A stretch of 64,000 nt of DNA from an uncultured bacterium (GCA_902776645.1 CACYQT010000017.1:1-64000); one strand, 5' to 3'; positions 54,112-63,804 are shown, counted from the first letter of the stretch. The notes: a model not told the origin generated them from the sequence alone. Numbers and translations: made by a program.

Positions 54112-55353
54112 CTACCGCAGATGGCCGTTTCCGATGGCGACCCATTTGTAGGAGCACAGTTCGTTCGGCCCGACGGGGCCCCGCGCATGCAGTTTGTCCG
54201 TGCTGATGCCGACGACCGCGCCCATACCGTAATCGCCTCCACCTGAAAGTCTTGTGGAGGCATTGACCAGAACGGATGCCGAATCGACGCGGGCCACGAA
54301 TTCCCGCGACTCCCGCAGATTGTTCGTGATGATACCATCCGTATGGCCCGAACCATGCGCCGCGATATGCGCCACGGCTTCATCCAGCCCGTCGACGACA
54401 CGGATGGAAATGATCGGCGCGAGATATTCCGTATCCCAGTCATCTTCCGTCGCCGCAATGACTTCCGGCAAAATCGCGCGGGTCTTTTCGCAGCCGCGGA
54501 TTTCAACGCCTTTCGCCGTGAAAGCGTCCCGCACCTTCGGAAGGAACGCGGCGGCGATCTTCCGGTCGACCAGCAGCGTCTCCAAGGCGTTGCAGACTTC
54601 CACGCGCTCCGTCTTCGAATTGATGACGACCGCCACGGCCATGTCGATGTCCGCATCCGCCGCCACATACTGGTGGCAGATGCCGTCGTAATGCTTCAGC
54701 ACGGGAATCCGCGTGTTTTCCGAAACCGCCTTGATGAGGCCTTTGCCGCCGCGCGGGATGACGACATCGATATAACGGTCCTGTTTCAGCAGTTCGTTGA
54801 CGGCCGCATGATCCGTTGAATCAATGAATTGCACCGTGTCTTCCGGCAGTCCCGCCGCGACGATCGCCTTGCGCATCGCCGCCACCAGAACGCGATTGGA
54901 GCGGATGGATTCCGAACCGCCCTTCAGGATGACGGCGTTGCCGGACTTCAGCGCCACGGCCGCCGCGTCCGTCGTGACGTTCGGACGCGCCTCGTAGATG
55001 ATCGCGACGACGCCGATCGGCACCGCCACGCGGGAGACCTGCAGGCCGGACGGCATCGTCCGCCCTTCCAACACGCGCCCCACGGGATCCGGCAGGGCCG
55101 CCGCCTCCTTCAGACGCTTCACCATATAGTCGAAAATCTTGTCCGTCACGGCCAGACGCTTCTGGAAGGCTTCGGACAAACCGGCCGCGCGGCCTGCTTC
55201 CAAATCCTGCCGGTTGGCTTCATAAAGCTCCGCCTTGCAGTCGATAAGGCAGTCCGCCATGGCGTTCAGCGCCTTTGCGCGGGCCGTTCCCGACGCCGCC
55301 GCGAGAACCCGCGCGGCATCCTTTCCGCGCCTTGCGATTTGTTCTATATCCAT
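54112..55353 (-). CDS. proA: Glutamate-5-semialdehyde dehydrogenase (gamma-glutamyl phosphate reductase)
   Basis: This 413-residue protein matches ProA over its full length. Signatures are IIYEARPNVTTDAAAVALKS, AVILKGGSESIRSN, VIPRGGKGLI and the catalytic cysteine in VEVCNALETLLV; the C-terminus has HARGPVGPNELCSYKW. It reduces gamma-glutamyl phosphate to glutamate semialdehyde with NADPH in proline synthesis. proB is not in the window. It lies 215 bp downstream of pyrB, with a dispersed repeat in the gap. Its TAG stop directly adjoins the stop of the convergent asparagine synthetase-like gene, leaving no room for a terminator. Confidence 0.96.
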   Translation of the reverse strand: MDIEQIARRGKDAARVLAAASGTARAKALNAMADCLIDCKAELYEANRQDLEAGRAAGLSEAFQKRLAVTDKIFDYMVKRLKEAAALPDPVGRVLEGRTMPSGLQVSRVAVPIGVVAIIYEARPNVTTDAAAVALKSGNAVILKGGSESIRSNRVLVAAMRKAIVAAGLPEDTVQFIDSTDHAAVNELLKQDRYIDVVIPRGGKGLIKAVSENTRIPVLKHYDGICHQYVAADADIDMAVAVVINSKTERVEVCNALETLLVDRKIAAAFLPKVRDAFTAKGVEIRGCEKTRAILPEVIAATEDDWDTEYLAPIISIRVVDGLDEAVAHIAAHGSGHTDGIITNNLRESREFVARVDSASVLVNASTRLSGGGDYGMGAVVGISTDKLHARGPVGPNELCSYKWVAIGNGHLR

Positions 55354-55407
55354 ATTACCGTCCTTTATTTTCTAGTTCTTTACAAATTCGCCCTTCCGCA
55401 AAACGCC

Positions 55408-55505
55408 ATGACAACCGCCGAACCGCCCGAGCCGTTGACCTTTCAGCATCCAGATTCCATTATGAACAAAAAATCTTCAGGAGATTGTCGGCCCGGCGGC
55501 GAGGC
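55408..55505. repeat. Dispersed ~105-bp element, copy C
   Basis: It has the same ends (GACAACCGCCGA to GGCCCGGCGGCGAGGC) and middle motifs (TTTCAGCATCCAGATTCCAT, AGGAGATTGTCGG) as copies A and B, about 20 kb away. It lies between pyrB and proA, again upstream of a minus-strand gene and preceded by GTTCATTAGTGGTTCG-type phrases (about 55512-55537). Confidence 0.8.
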
Positions 55506-55567
55506 ATTCGTGTTCAATCGTGTTCATTAGTGGTTCGAAATAAACATATTGAACACACAAAGCAGTT

Positions 55568-56659
55568 TTATTTGAGATTCTTCATGTAGTACTGCGTGAT
55601 TTCGTCGTCGCGACCGAAACTCGTGGCAATCAACGCGGAGCGGATCCACATGCCGTTGCGCATCTGCCGCCAGTACATCGCGCGCGGGTCGTTGTCGCAG
55701 GCCGTGTCGATTTCCGTGCGGCGCGGCAGCGGATGCATGATGATGGAATACATCTGAAGGCGTTTCAGATCGTCTCCCGTGAAGGAATACTGACTCAAAT
55801 CGATATGGGAGCTCTCGCCGGGCTTCGTGTCCCATTCGTCTTGGATGCGCGTCATGTAAACGGCGTCCGCCTGCGGGATGGCGTCTTTGAAATTGCTTGT
55901 CAATTCGTATTTTACGCCCGCGCGATCCAATTGTTCGAGAATGTCGTTTCCAATCTGCAACTGGTCCGGAGCGGCGAACGTCATGCTGATGTTCGTATAA
56001 TTCGTCAGCAGCAACGCCAGCGAGCGGACGGTACGGCCGCGGGCCAGATCGCCGCAGAACAGGATATGCTTGTTGGCCAGTCCGCCGCGCTTCTCGAAAC
56101 TCAGCACAAGCGTGTAGATGTCCAGAAGAGCCTGCGTCGGATGCTGATCCTTTCCGGAGCCTGCGTTGATGATCGGCAACGGGCGGTTCGTGTTCGAGAG
56201 CAGCCATGCCGTCTTTTCCGCCAACCCCTGCAGCGGACTGCGCATGATGATCATGTCGAAATACGAACTGAACGTGCGGAGGGAATCCTCCCGTGATTCG
56301 CCTTTCATTTCACTGGAGATCGACGGGTCGCGAACTTCCGCGATACGGAAGCCAAGTATCTGGCAGGCAGCGTAGAACGACAGGAACGTACGGCTCGACG
56401 GCTGCGAGAAATACAGCATGGCCCGCTTGTGGCAGAGCAGATCGCCAAGAAACTTCACGCCTTCGCGATGCTTGGAGATGCGGCGGATGCGCGTCGCCAG
56501 ATCGCACAGGCGGTCCAGCTGTTCGCGGTCGAACTGCTGCGCGAACAACGTATGGTACGGACGGCCGTTCGCCTGAACCAAATACGGCGCTTTCTCCTCC
56601 AAGCTCAGATTGTGGAAATCCTCCCACGAAATCTCATCCAAATGTTTCCGTTTCATCAT
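55568..56659 (-). CDS. pyrB: Aspartate carbamoyltransferase
   Basis: This 363-residue protein has the carbamoyl phosphate motif FSQPSSRTFLSF, the catalytic HPTQALLDIYT, CGDLARGRTVRSLALLL and the aspartate-side loop IMHPLPRRTEIDT. It joins carbamoyl phosphate to aspartate in pyrimidine synthesis. It is about 50 residues longer than the E. coli catalytic chain, mostly at the N-terminus (KRKHLDEISWEDFHNLSLEE). No pyrI regulatory gene is adjacent. It follows argF, a paralogous transcarbamoylase, behind a terminator. Confidence 0.93.
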   Translation of the reverse strand: MMKRKHLDEISWEDFHNLSLEEKAPYLVQANGRPYHTLFAQQFDREQLDRLCDLATRIRRISKHREGVKFLGDLLCHKRAMLYFSQPSSRTFLSFYAACQILGFRIAEVRDPSISSEMKGESREDSLRTFSSYFDMIIMRSPLQGLAEKTAWLLSNTNRPLPIINAGSGKDQHPTQALLDIYTLVLSFEKRGGLANKHILFCGDLARGRTVRSLALLLTNYTNISMTFAAPDQLQIGNDILEQLDRAGVKYELTSNFKDAIPQADAVYMTRIQDEWDTKPGESSHIDLSQYSFTGDDLKRLQMYSIIMHPLPRRTEIDTACDNDPRAMYWRQMRNGMWIRSALIATSFGRDDEITQYYMKNLK

Positions 56660-56714
56660 AGCGATCTCTCTCTGTTTTCCTTTCTTGCGATATTTGACAA
56701 TTTATAACAAAAGT

Positions 56715-56752
56715 TCAAAAAAAAGCCGTTGGAACGAACGTCCCAACGGCTT
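56715..56752 (-). terminator. Intrinsic terminator of argB-argF
   Basis: AAGCCGTTGG (56723-56732) pairs with CCAACGGCTT (56743-56752). On the minus strand it is followed by a run of eight T. It separates argF from pyrB. Confidence 0.85.
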
Positions 56753-56758
56753 GAACAA

Positions 56759-57772
56759 CTAGGCCAGCGAGGCCAGAATCATGGCTTTTATCGTATGCAT
56801 GCGATTTTCAGCCTCGTCGAACACTTTGGAGAAACTGGATTCGAACACGTCGTCCGTCACTTCCAGCGCCCCCGTGTCTTTGCTGACTTCCGTCTTGTTG
56901 TCATGGAAGGCCGGAAGGCAATGCAGGAAAATGACTTTCCCGCTTTCCAGATTGCCCGTCGCCTTCACTAGATCCATGTTCACCTGATAGGGCTTCAGCA
57001 GTTTCAGACGCTGCTGGAACATCGCCTCTTCGCCCATGGAGACCCAGACATCCGTATAGATGACATTCACGCCGGCGATGCTTTTTTTCGGATCATGCTC
57101 GACGGTCACCGTGCTGCCGTTGCGGGCGGCCGCTTCGCGCGCCGCCGCCAGAATGTGATCCTCCGGGCTGAGCTCCGCCGGGCAGATGTCGACCATGTCG
57201 ATGCCCGCCTTCGCGCAACCGACCATCAGCGAATTGCAGACGTTGTTGCGGCCATCGCCGACGAACGCGACCTTCAGCCCTTTCAGATGGCCGAAATATT
57301 CCTTCATCGTCTGCAGATCCGCCAGAATCTGCGTGGGATGCCATTCATCCGTCAAACCGTTCCAAACAGGTCTGCCTGAATACTTTGCAAGACCTTCGAC
57401 CGTTTCCTGCTTGAAGCCGCGGAAGAGGATGCCGTCGAAGAAACGCCCCAGAACGCGGGCCGAATCGGCGACGGATTCCTTCTTGCCGAAATGGATTTCG
57501 CCCTGCCCGAGATATTCGGCGTTCGCGCCTTCGTCACGCACGGCGCAAAGCGTCGCGCAACGCGTCCGCGTCGACGATTTCTGGAAGATCAGGCAGATAT
57601 TGCGGCCGCGCAGGAACGGATTGATCAGATGGCCGTTCGCCTTCTTGCGGGCTTTCAGATCAATCGCCAAATCGACCAAATCAAGCATCTGCTTGTCCGA
57701 CAAGTCGAGAAGCCTCAGCAGGCTCTTTCCCGTCATGCCGATGTTCCGGATTTTTTCCAGCAGTTCTGTCAT
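56759..57772 (-). CDS. argF: Ornithine carbamoyltransferase
   Basis: This 337-residue protein has FQKSSTRTRCATLC (carbamoyl phosphate site), the IHFGKKESVADSARVL loop, DEWHPTQILADLQTM and the ornithine-binding FLHCLPAFHD. It forms citrulline from ornithine and carbamoyl phosphate in arginine synthesis. Length is typical. It starts 31 bp after argB and is cotranscribed with it; a terminator follows directly. Confidence 0.95.
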   Translation of the reverse strand: MTELLEKIRNIGMTGKSLLRLLDLSDKQMLDLVDLAIDLKARKKANGHLINPFLRGRNICLIFQKSSTRTRCATLCAVRDEGANAEYLGQGEIHFGKKESVADSARVLGRFFDGILFRGFKQETVEGLAKYSGRPVWNGLTDEWHPTQILADLQTMKEYFGHLKGLKVAFVGDGRNNVCNSLMVGCAKAGIDMVDICPAELSPEDHILAAAREAAARNGSTVTVEHDPKKSIAGVNVIYTDVWVSMGEEAMFQQRLKLLKPYQVNMDLVKATGNLESGKVIFLHCLPAFHDNKTEVSKDTGALEVTDDVFESSFSKVFDEAENRMHTIKAMILASLA

Positions 57773-57803
57773 TGTATAGTTTCCTTTCTAAGGTAAGTGT
57801 CTA

Positions 57804-58679
57804 TTACGGAACGATCTGCGTTCCAATACCATGATCCGTGAAGATTTCCAGAAGCAGCGAATGTCGCAGCCGTCCGTCGATCATATGGACTTTTCCGACG
57901 CCTGCGCGGATCGCGTCAGCCGCGGAGTTGAGCTTCGGGATCATGCCGCCGGAAATGACGCCTTCCTCCGCCATGTGCGGGATGTCGCCGATCTGGATCG
58001 TCGTGATCAGGCTCGATTCGTCCTGCGGGTCGCGCAGCACGCCGGGCACGTCGCTCAAAAAGACCAACTTGCGGACTTTCATCTCCGCCGCGATGACGCA
58101 GGCCGCCATGTCCGCGTTGACGTTGTAGACACGTCCGTCCATGTCGCAGGCCAGCGGCGCGATCACGGGAATCCGCCCGCGCTCCAGAAGCCATTGGATC
58201 TGAGGCGTGTCGACGTTCACCACCTTGCCGACATGACCGATGTCCAGCTCCTCGCCGGTTTCCTTGTCCTTCGTCGTAATCCGTTGGCCGCGAAGCACAT
58301 TCTTGCCGGAGACAGGCGCGGGCTCCGCGCCGTATTCCGCCAGAATCCGCACAAGTTCCGCGTTCACCGTGTTGTGCAGGACGTCGTCGACGACACGGAT
58401 CGTGCGGTCGCACGTGTAGCGCAGGCCGTTCACGAACTTCGTCGGAATCTCCTGGCGGGCCAGTTCCGCGTTGATGGCCTTGCCGCCGCCATGGACGACG
58501 ATCGGCTTCATGCCCGCGCTCGCCATGAACACGATGTCTTTCAGCACGCTGCGCGTCACTTCGGGAACTTCCATCGCGGAACCGCCGAACTTCACGAGAA
58601 CGACGGCGTTGTGGAACGTCTGGATGTACGGCAGCGCCTCGATCAGGACGTCCGCCTTCGCTATTAGTTTCTGCATCAT
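57804..58679 (-). CDS. argB: Acetylglutamate kinase
   Basis: This 291-residue protein has the amino acid kinase fold: VVLVKFGGSAM, PIVVHGGGKAIN, the acetylglutamate-binding RYTCDRTIRVV segment, VYNVNADMAACVIAAEMK and EEGVISGGMIPKL. It phosphorylates N-acetylglutamate, the second step of arginine synthesis. RYTC (rather than RVTD) is a common variant. The start is one of two adjacent ATGs (58679, 58676); an upstream ATG at 58748 would add residues not seen in the family. It is first in an argB-argF operon. Confidence 0.95.
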   Translation of the reverse strand: MMQKLIAKADVLIEALPYIQTFHNAVVLVKFGGSAMEVPEVTRSVLKDIVFMASAGMKPIVVHGGGKAINAELARQEIPTKFVNGLRYTCDRTIRVVDDVLHNTVNAELVRILAEYGAEPAPVSGKNVLRGQRITTKDKETGEELDIGHVGKVVNVDTPQIQWLLERGRIPVIAPLACDMDGRVYNVNADMAACVIAAEMKVRKLVFLSDVPGVLRDPQDESSLITTIQIGDIPHMAEEGVISGGMIPKLNSAADAIRAGVGKVHMIDGRLRHSLLLEIFTDHGIGTQIVP

Positions 58680-58898
58680 AATGGCCCGTTGGAATGATTC
58701 ATGGTTAAATGTCACATCCTTATAATATATAGGTAAAAGGCCCGTCATTCAATGTTTTCACAAAGAATATGACAATACGGCTTGTAAATTACTTTGTGTG
58801 CGTTATTTTACTGTTGACCTCAAAAAAAGTATATCGTATGCCTGCGCCTAAAAAGCGGAGATGCGCGGGCGAAACACATTCAGAAAGGAGTGGGAAAA

Positions 58899-59426
58899 AT
58901 GTCGGAAGGGAAAACAACGGGAGGAGTGCTTTACATCGCCGAAGAAGGCTCCATCGCCATGATGAAAGTCCAGGGGAACGGAGTCAGAAATCTCGCTGAA
59001 GGCTTTGACAAGTGGATCGACCATCTGGTCGCATCGACGAATGTCGGCTGCGTCATCGTCGATTTGGCGCAATGCACCTACATGGACAGCACGTTCATGG
59101 GGATGCTCGTCAAACTCGCAAGACTGCTGATGAAACGTTGCAAGTTGCTCATCGCAAACGCTCAGCCGTTGCATCATGAGCTGCTTGACGGCATCGGCGT
59201 CATGAAAGGATGGGAGTATGTCGACCAGCCTGTTTCCAGTGAAAGCTGGAGCGAGCTTTGCGACGCCATCAGCGGGAAGCTCAACGCGCGCCTTGTCGTC
59301 GAAGTCCATCAGCAGCTCATCGACTGGGATAAACGAAACACGAAATTCATCCCGTTCGTCAATCTCGCGCTCGCCGAACTCAACGACGAAAAAAAAGACG
59401 CGGATGATGAAGAAGACGACGATTGA
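58899..59426 (+). CDS. STAS-domain protein (anti-sigma factor antagonist type)
   Basis: This 175-residue protein starts at ATG 58899 with AGGAG 8 bases upstream. The STAS fold is seen in SIAMMKVQGNGVRN, GCVIVDLAQCTYMDSTFMGM and LVKLARLLMKRCKLLIANAQ; the Ser in YMDSTFMG is the position phosphorylated in SpoIIAA-type antagonists. After the domain come about 60 residues ending in an acidic tail (DEKKDADDEEDDD). No anti-sigma kinase or PP2C phosphatase is adjacent. A strong terminator ends the gene, so it stands alone. Confidence 0.85.
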   Translation: MSEGKTTGGVLYIAEEGSIAMMKVQGNGVRNLAEGFDKWIDHLVASTNVGCVIVDLAQCTYMDSTFMGMLVKLARLLMKRCKLLIANAQPLHHELLDGIGVMKGWEYVDQPVSSESWSELCDAISGKLNARLVVEVHQQLIDWDKRNTKFIPFVNLALAELNDEKKDADDEEDDD

Positions 59427-59457
59427 CAACGGACATTCGGGAACCAAATGACTAACC

Positions 59458-59494
59458 GGCGGTCGAATAGCATGTCTTATCGACCGCCTTTTTG
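59458..59494 (+). terminator. Intrinsic terminator
   Basis: GGCGGTCGA (59458-59466) pairs perfectly with TCGACCGCC (59480-59488) and runs into TTTTTG. Confidence 0.85.
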
Positions 59495-59538
59495 ACGTGT
59501 AACCATCAAGCAACTCAACACACCAGGAGCAAAAAAAC

Positions 59539-60192
59539 ATGAAATTGCGCATCACCCTGCTGGTCGCCGCCCTCGCCTGCGGACTCCAGCTCTCCGCACA
59601 GGACAAGACCATCTACGTCAATCTCGAAACCATTTTCGAGAACTTCTACAAGACCATCAACGCGAACATCGCCTTCGAAGACCAGAAAAAGGATTTCGAA
59701 GCCCGCCTCGGTCTCATCCGCGAGGAAATGCAGAATCTGGAAAAGCAGGCCCAGCGCTACAATGAGGAAGTCCAGAACGACCTTCTCCCGCGCGAAACCC
59801 GCGAGACCAGCCAGCGCAGCCTCCAGGCCGCCGTGGACCGCCTCCGCGCCAAGAAGCGCGAATACGACCAGAACCAGGAGGAAGGCCTCCGCAACCTGCA
59901 GCGCATCCGCATGAAACGCGAAGAGGATCTCGTCAGCGATATTCTCAGCACCATCAATAAATATGCGGATGAAGCAGGTGCGACGCATGTCATCGAAGTT
60001 TCCGGCAAGACCTTCAACCGCGTACAAGTCTATCTCCGCTATCCGAAGGAGAAGGATGTCACGCAGGCCATCCTGAAGCTCGTCAACCTCGGCCATGAGG
60101 ACGAACTCGCCGCCGCCAAGGCCAAGCTGGACACCATCCGCGCGAAGGCCAATGAGCTGAAGGAAGCCCCGGCCGCCGCTCCCGCCAACTGA
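59539..60192 (+). CDS. skp: Skp/OmpH family periplasmic chaperone
   Basis: This 217-residue protein has a signal peptide (RITLLVAALACGLQLSAQ) and the start of the OmpH domain, KTIYVNLETIFENFYKT. Two long amphipathic helices (about 50-150) form the coiled-coil tentacles and the strand THVIEVSGKTFNRVQVYL closes the body. The Ala/Lys-rich tail is about 35 residues longer than E. coli Skp. It escorts unfolded outer-membrane proteins. The skp-lpxD order (29 bp gap) is conserved in Gram-negative bacteria and shows an LPS-bearing outer membrane. Confidence 0.9.
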   Translation: MKLRITLLVAALACGLQLSAQDKTIYVNLETIFENFYKTINANIAFEDQKKDFEARLGLIREEMQNLEKQAQRYNEEVQNDLLPRETRETSQRSLQAAVDRLRAKKREYDQNQEEGLRNLQRIRMKREEDLVSDILSTINKYADEAGATHVIEVSGKTFNRVQVYLRYPKEKDVTQAILKLVNLGHEDELAAAKAKLDTIRAKANELKEAPAAAPAN

Positions 60193-60221
60193 TTGAACGG
60201 ACCGCAAAGAGGTAGCTAACT

Positions 60222-61247
60222 ATGTTCACGGAACGCACTTGCGAAGAAATCGCCGAATTGGTCGGCGGGCAATTGATCGGTAAAAGCGCGCAAAAGCTCA
60301 GCGGCGTCTCCTCCCTCAAGGAGGCCATGGCGACCGACGTCTCCTTCCTCGGCAATGAAAAATACCGCCCGCAGGTCCTCCCCTCCAAGGCGGGAGCCAT
60401 TCTCGTGCCGATGAATTTCGACGAGCCTGTGCCCGACGGCCGCGCATGGATCAAATGCGAAAATCCTTCGCAAAGCTTCACGAAAGTCATCGCCATCTTC
60501 ACGCCGCCGCCCATGACCTACGCCCCCGGCATCGCCAAATCCGCCTGCGTCGCGGAAAGCGCGGAAATCGCGGAAGGCGTCCACATCGGCGAAAACGTCG
60601 TGATCGGCGAACGCGTGAAAATCGGCGCGAACACCGCCATTCTGCCGGGCGTCGTCCTGTGCGACGATGTCCGCGTCGGCGAAAACTGCCTCTTCTATCC
60701 GAACGTCGTCATCCGCGAACGCTGCGTCGTCGCCAATCGTGTCATCATGCATCCGGGCGTCGTCATCGGCGGAGACGGATATGGCTATGATTCCGGCCCC
60801 GAAGGACATAAGAAGATCCCGCAAGTCGGTATCGTCCAAATCGACGACGATGTCGAAATCGGCTCCAACACGACCATCGACCGCGCGCGCTTCGGCCGCA
60901 CATGGATCCAGCAGGGCACGAAAATCGACAATCTGGTCCAGATCGGCCACAACGTCGTGATCGGCCCGTGCTGCCTCATTGTCGCGCAGGCGGGCATCGC
61001 GGGAAGCACGATTCTCGGCGCGGGCGTCATCGTCGCGGGCCAAGTTGGAATTTCCGGCCATCTGCATGTCGCCGACGGCTCCATTCTCATGGCGCAGTCC
61101 GGCATCTCAAAGGATGTCCCGCCGAAATCCATTCTGTTCGGCTCCCCTGCGAAACCGCGCCGCGAATACGCCAAGGAGCAGATGTATCTCGCGAAAATCG
61201 AATCCCTTGTGCAGGAAGTCGAAGAACTCAAGAAACGTCTGGGCTGA
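60222..61247 (+). CDS. lpxD: UDP-3-O-acylglucosamine N-acyltransferase
   Basis: This 341-residue protein has the LpxD N-terminal uridine-binding domain ([20 protein letters not shown]). A left-handed beta-helix of hexapeptide repeats follows (for example [20 protein letters not shown]), with the catalytic His in [12 protein letters not shown]. The C-terminal helix contains [11 protein letters not shown]. It adds the second hydroxyacyl chain in lipid A synthesis. It is cotranscribed with skp and followed by a terminator. Confidence 0.96.
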   Translation: MFTERTCEEIAELVGGQLIGKSAQKLSGVSSLKEAMATDVSFLGNEKYRPQVLPSKAGAILVPMNFDEPVPDGRAWIKCENPSQSFTKVIAIFTPPPMTYAPGIAKSACVAESAEIAEGVHIGENVVIGERVKIGANTAILPGVVLCDDVRVGENCLFYPNVVIRERCVVANRVIMHPGVVIGGDGYGYDSGPEGHKKIPQVGIVQIDDDVEIGSNTTIDRARFGRTWIQQGTKIDNLVQIGHNVVIGPCCLIVAQAGIAGSTILGAGVIVAGQVGISGHLHVADGSILMAQSGISKDVPPKSILFGSPAKPRREYAKEQMYLAKIESLVQEVEELKKRLG

Positions 61248-61275
61248 TAACGAATCCGCCCATTTTTCACATCAC

Positions 61276-61312
61276 AGGCCGCCGCTGTTTCCGACAACGG
61301 CGGCCTTTTATG
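61276..61312 (+). terminator. Intrinsic terminator of skp-lpxD
   Basis: AGGCCGCCGCTGT (61276-61288) pairs with ACAACGGCGGCCT (61294-61306), one mismatch, and is followed by TTTAT. Confidence 0.8.
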
Positions 61313-61352
61313 CAATGTCTTTTGTTCATAACCTATCATTACATGGCAATAA

Positions 61353-62234
61353 ATGCAAAAGTTTGAACTGAGCTTTGATTCCATCGGCTGCAATGAAACC
61401 TACACGAAGGAGATAACCATCCTTGTCGTTGCTCCAGACAAATTCGACGACAAGACCGGCGCGATGCTCTTCTGCCACGGTTGGGGCGGCAACAGGTTTC
61501 AGCATCAGGAGTTTATGAAGGCAGTTGTGGATAAATTCAATCTTCTCTGCCTCTCGCCAGAATACAGGATGAGCGGTTTCGACTACGCTCCCCGCAGCGG
61601 ATTGGGTTGGTTCAAGCCATATGATTTGAGCTTCTATCAGACGTTTGACGCTCTTCTCGCCCTCCGGTTCATCCTCCGACTCCACACGAATCTGAACCAC
61701 AAGAGGATTTTCGTCTATGGCGGCAGTCAGGGCGGACACATCGCGTTGCTCAGCGCCATTTACGCGCCAAACACATTCGCTGCAGTTTATTCTTCCAGCG
61801 CAATGGTTTGCGTTCCCAATCAACCAAATCTCGCCGAGGCCACAGGCCGCTTTTTCACCGACGCTGAATGCAACGTGCGCTCTGTCCCATATCTTATTGA
61901 CCGCCTGGACACGCCGCTCTTCATGGAGCACGGCACAGGCGATGAGACGGTTGATCACGCCCTCAACACCGCAGTCGTGGAAGCGCTCATGAAGGAACGC
62001 GGAAAGCCTTGCGAAGTCGTATATTATGAAGGCGCCCACCACGACTTGAGCCCTGTCATCACCAAACAGGACGCTTTCATGCGGATGGCGCCGAAATTCC
62101 TTTCATCCTACGAAAACCAACGGATGGACGATTTCACCGCCGCTTCCCAAATCATAATCCCGTGCGGCGACAAGACACTCTCCATCGATTGGGCCCGCGA
62201 TAGCCATGACCCCAAGCTCCTTTCATGGCAGTAA
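61353..62234 (+). CDS. Alpha/beta hydrolase, esterase/peptidase S9-like
   Basis: This 293-residue cytoplasmic protein has the oxyanion-hole strand MLFCHGWGGNRFQHQ, the nucleophile elbow YGGSQGGHIALLSA, an acid in EHGTGDETVDH and the catalytic His in EGAHHDLSP. The pattern fits dienelactone hydrolase/acetyl xylan esterase-like families. The substrate is unknown. Neighbouring carbohydrate-active genes suggest deacylation of sugars. It is followed after 57 bp by the GH71/99-like gene in the same direction. No ribosome binding site stands out. Confidence 0.75.
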   Translation: MQKFELSFDSIGCNETYTKEITILVVAPDKFDDKTGAMLFCHGWGGNRFQHQEFMKAVVDKFNLLCLSPEYRMSGFDYAPRSGLGWFKPYDLSFYQTFDALLALRFILRLHTNLNHKRIFVYGGSQGGHIALLSAIYAPNTFAAVYSSSAMVCVPNQPNLAEATGRFFTDAECNVRSVPYLIDRLDTPLFMEHGTGDETVDHALNTAVVEALMKERGKPCEVVYYEGAHHDLSPVITKQDAFMRMAPKFLSSYENQRMDDFTAASQIIIPCGDKTLSIDWARDSHDPKLLSWQ

Positions 62235-62291
62235 GTCATTCACCTACAATGATATAAACAACAAAAAAAACACATTGCAATTATCTAATAA

Positions 62292-63791
62292 ATGAAAATG
62301 ACAACTACCCATTCAAATCCCGTCAAAGAACCGTTGGTCGGCCTTTTCTACTTCCTCTGGCTCGGTGAACATGGCCGCCACAAGCCCTATGATGTGACGA
62401 AAATCCTTGCGGCTGATCCAGATGCGGGCCACAAGCCGGACAGCCCCGTATGGGGCGGCGAAGGCGTGTACCACCATTGGGGCGAGCCGCTTTACGGATA
62501 CTACTACTCCGACGACGAATGGGTCGTCCGCCATCACATGAAACTCATCATGCAGAGCGGCGTCGATTTTCTTTTCTTCGACACGACGAACGCCGTGATC
62601 TACGAAAACAACGCCAAGCTCGTCATGCGCGTCCTGCAGGAATACCATGACGACGGATGGCGAATTCCGCAGGTGATGTTCTACACGAACACAGCTTCTG
62701 GCAAGACCGTCGAAAATATCTACAACGCCATCTACAAGCCTGGATTCGCGAAAGATACGTGGTTCCAACTGGATGGCAGGCCTGTCATCGTCGCGAAGGA
62801 GGAGGAGTGTTCGGACGAGACGAAAACGTTCTTCACCATCGTCAAATCGCAATGGCCCAACGAGCCAGACAAGCTCGGCGGCTGGCCATGGATGGATTTC
62901 ACGCGGCCGCAACGCGTCTTCCCCGGTGAAAAGGTCGATCGGACCGTCATGAACGTCTCCGTCGCGCAGCATCCGCAGCTACGTTTCGGCGATTCCGCGA
63001 TGTACGGCGAGAAGAACAATTGCGGACGTGCGTTCCATAATGGCGGAAATGATTCCGCCCCAGACGCTTGGAAGGAAGGCTGGAACTTCCGCGAACAATG
63101 GGATAGAGCACATGAGGCCAAGCCGGACATCGTGCTCGTCACCGGCTGGAACGAATGGATCGCCGGCCGCTGGAAAGGAACGAAAGAACGCCCCATCATG
63201 TTCGTGGACTGCGCAAACTACGAATATTCCCGCGACATCGAGATGATGCGCGGTGGATATGGCGACGCCTATTTCCGCCTGCTTCGAGAAAATGTCCGCC
63301 GTTTCAAAGGACTTTCCGACGATGTCGCGCCCAATCCGCCGTTGACGGCGAAGCGCTACCGTTGCTTCGCCGATTCCGCAATGCCGCGCAACGCAGAAGG
63401 TTACGGGACGACTTATGTCAATCGTACACAGCGGAATGCACCGCTCTGGATCGATGTGGCCCACGATTCCGATTCCGTCAAATTCATCGTGAAAACGGCA
63501 AAAACAATCGTCGGCTCAGAAAGCGACGGCGATTTCATGCGTATCCTTGTCAACGGCGTCGCCGTGAACAGTCTCGGCAAAAGCGTCATCGATGGCGACA
63601 CGATGACGCTTTCCATTCCACGCCAATCACTTGCCCTACTCTCCAACGATTTCCAATTCGAGTTCAAGTTCGTCGATTCGACCGTTTCATGCAAAGATCC
63701 GCTCGACTGGTACGACCACGGCGTCGTGGAACCTCTCGGATACCTCCCGTTCATCTATCATGGAATAGACAAAGCGGAAATCCACGCCTAG
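62292..63791 (+). CDS. GH71/GH99-like TIM-barrel protein
   Basis: This 499-residue protein has no signal peptide. VGLFYFLWLGEHGR begins the barrel. GEPLYGYYYSDDEWVVRHHM and VDFLFFDTTNAVIYENN follow, then VIVAKEEECSDE and the signature VLVTGWNEWIAGRW, found in GH71/GH99-type proteins and related DUF families. A C-terminal beta domain of about 110 residues follows. GH99 enzymes cleave inside alpha-mannan-like chains, which would fit the GH38 mannosidase 50 kb away, but the assignment is only at fold level. Intergenic 62235-62291 is A-rich, without a clear ribosome binding site. Confidence 0.65.
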   Translation: MKMTTTHSNPVKEPLVGLFYFLWLGEHGRHKPYDVTKILAADPDAGHKPDSPVWGGEGVYHHWGEPLYGYYYSDDEWVVRHHMKLIMQSGVDFLFFDTTNAVIYENNAKLVMRVLQEYHDDGWRIPQVMFYTNTASGKTVENIYNAIYKPGFAKDTWFQLDGRPVIVAKEEECSDETKTFFTIVKSQWPNEPDKLGGWPWMDFTRPQRVFPGEKVDRTVMNVSVAQHPQLRFGDSAMYGEKNNCGRAFHNGGNDSAPDAWKEGWNFREQWDRAHEAKPDIVLVTGWNEWIAGRWKGTKERPIMFVDCANYEYSRDIEMMRGGYGDAYFRLLRENVRRFKGLSDDVAPNPPLTAKRYRCFADSAMPRNAEGYGTTYVNRTQRNAPLWIDVAHDSDSVKFIVKTAKTIVGSESDGDFMRILVNGVAVNSLGKSVIDGDTMTLSIPRQSLALLSNDFQFEFKFVDSTVSCKDPLDWYDHGVVEPLGYLPFIYHGIDKAEIHA

Positions 63792-63804
63792 TGCAACTGA
63801 TTGC

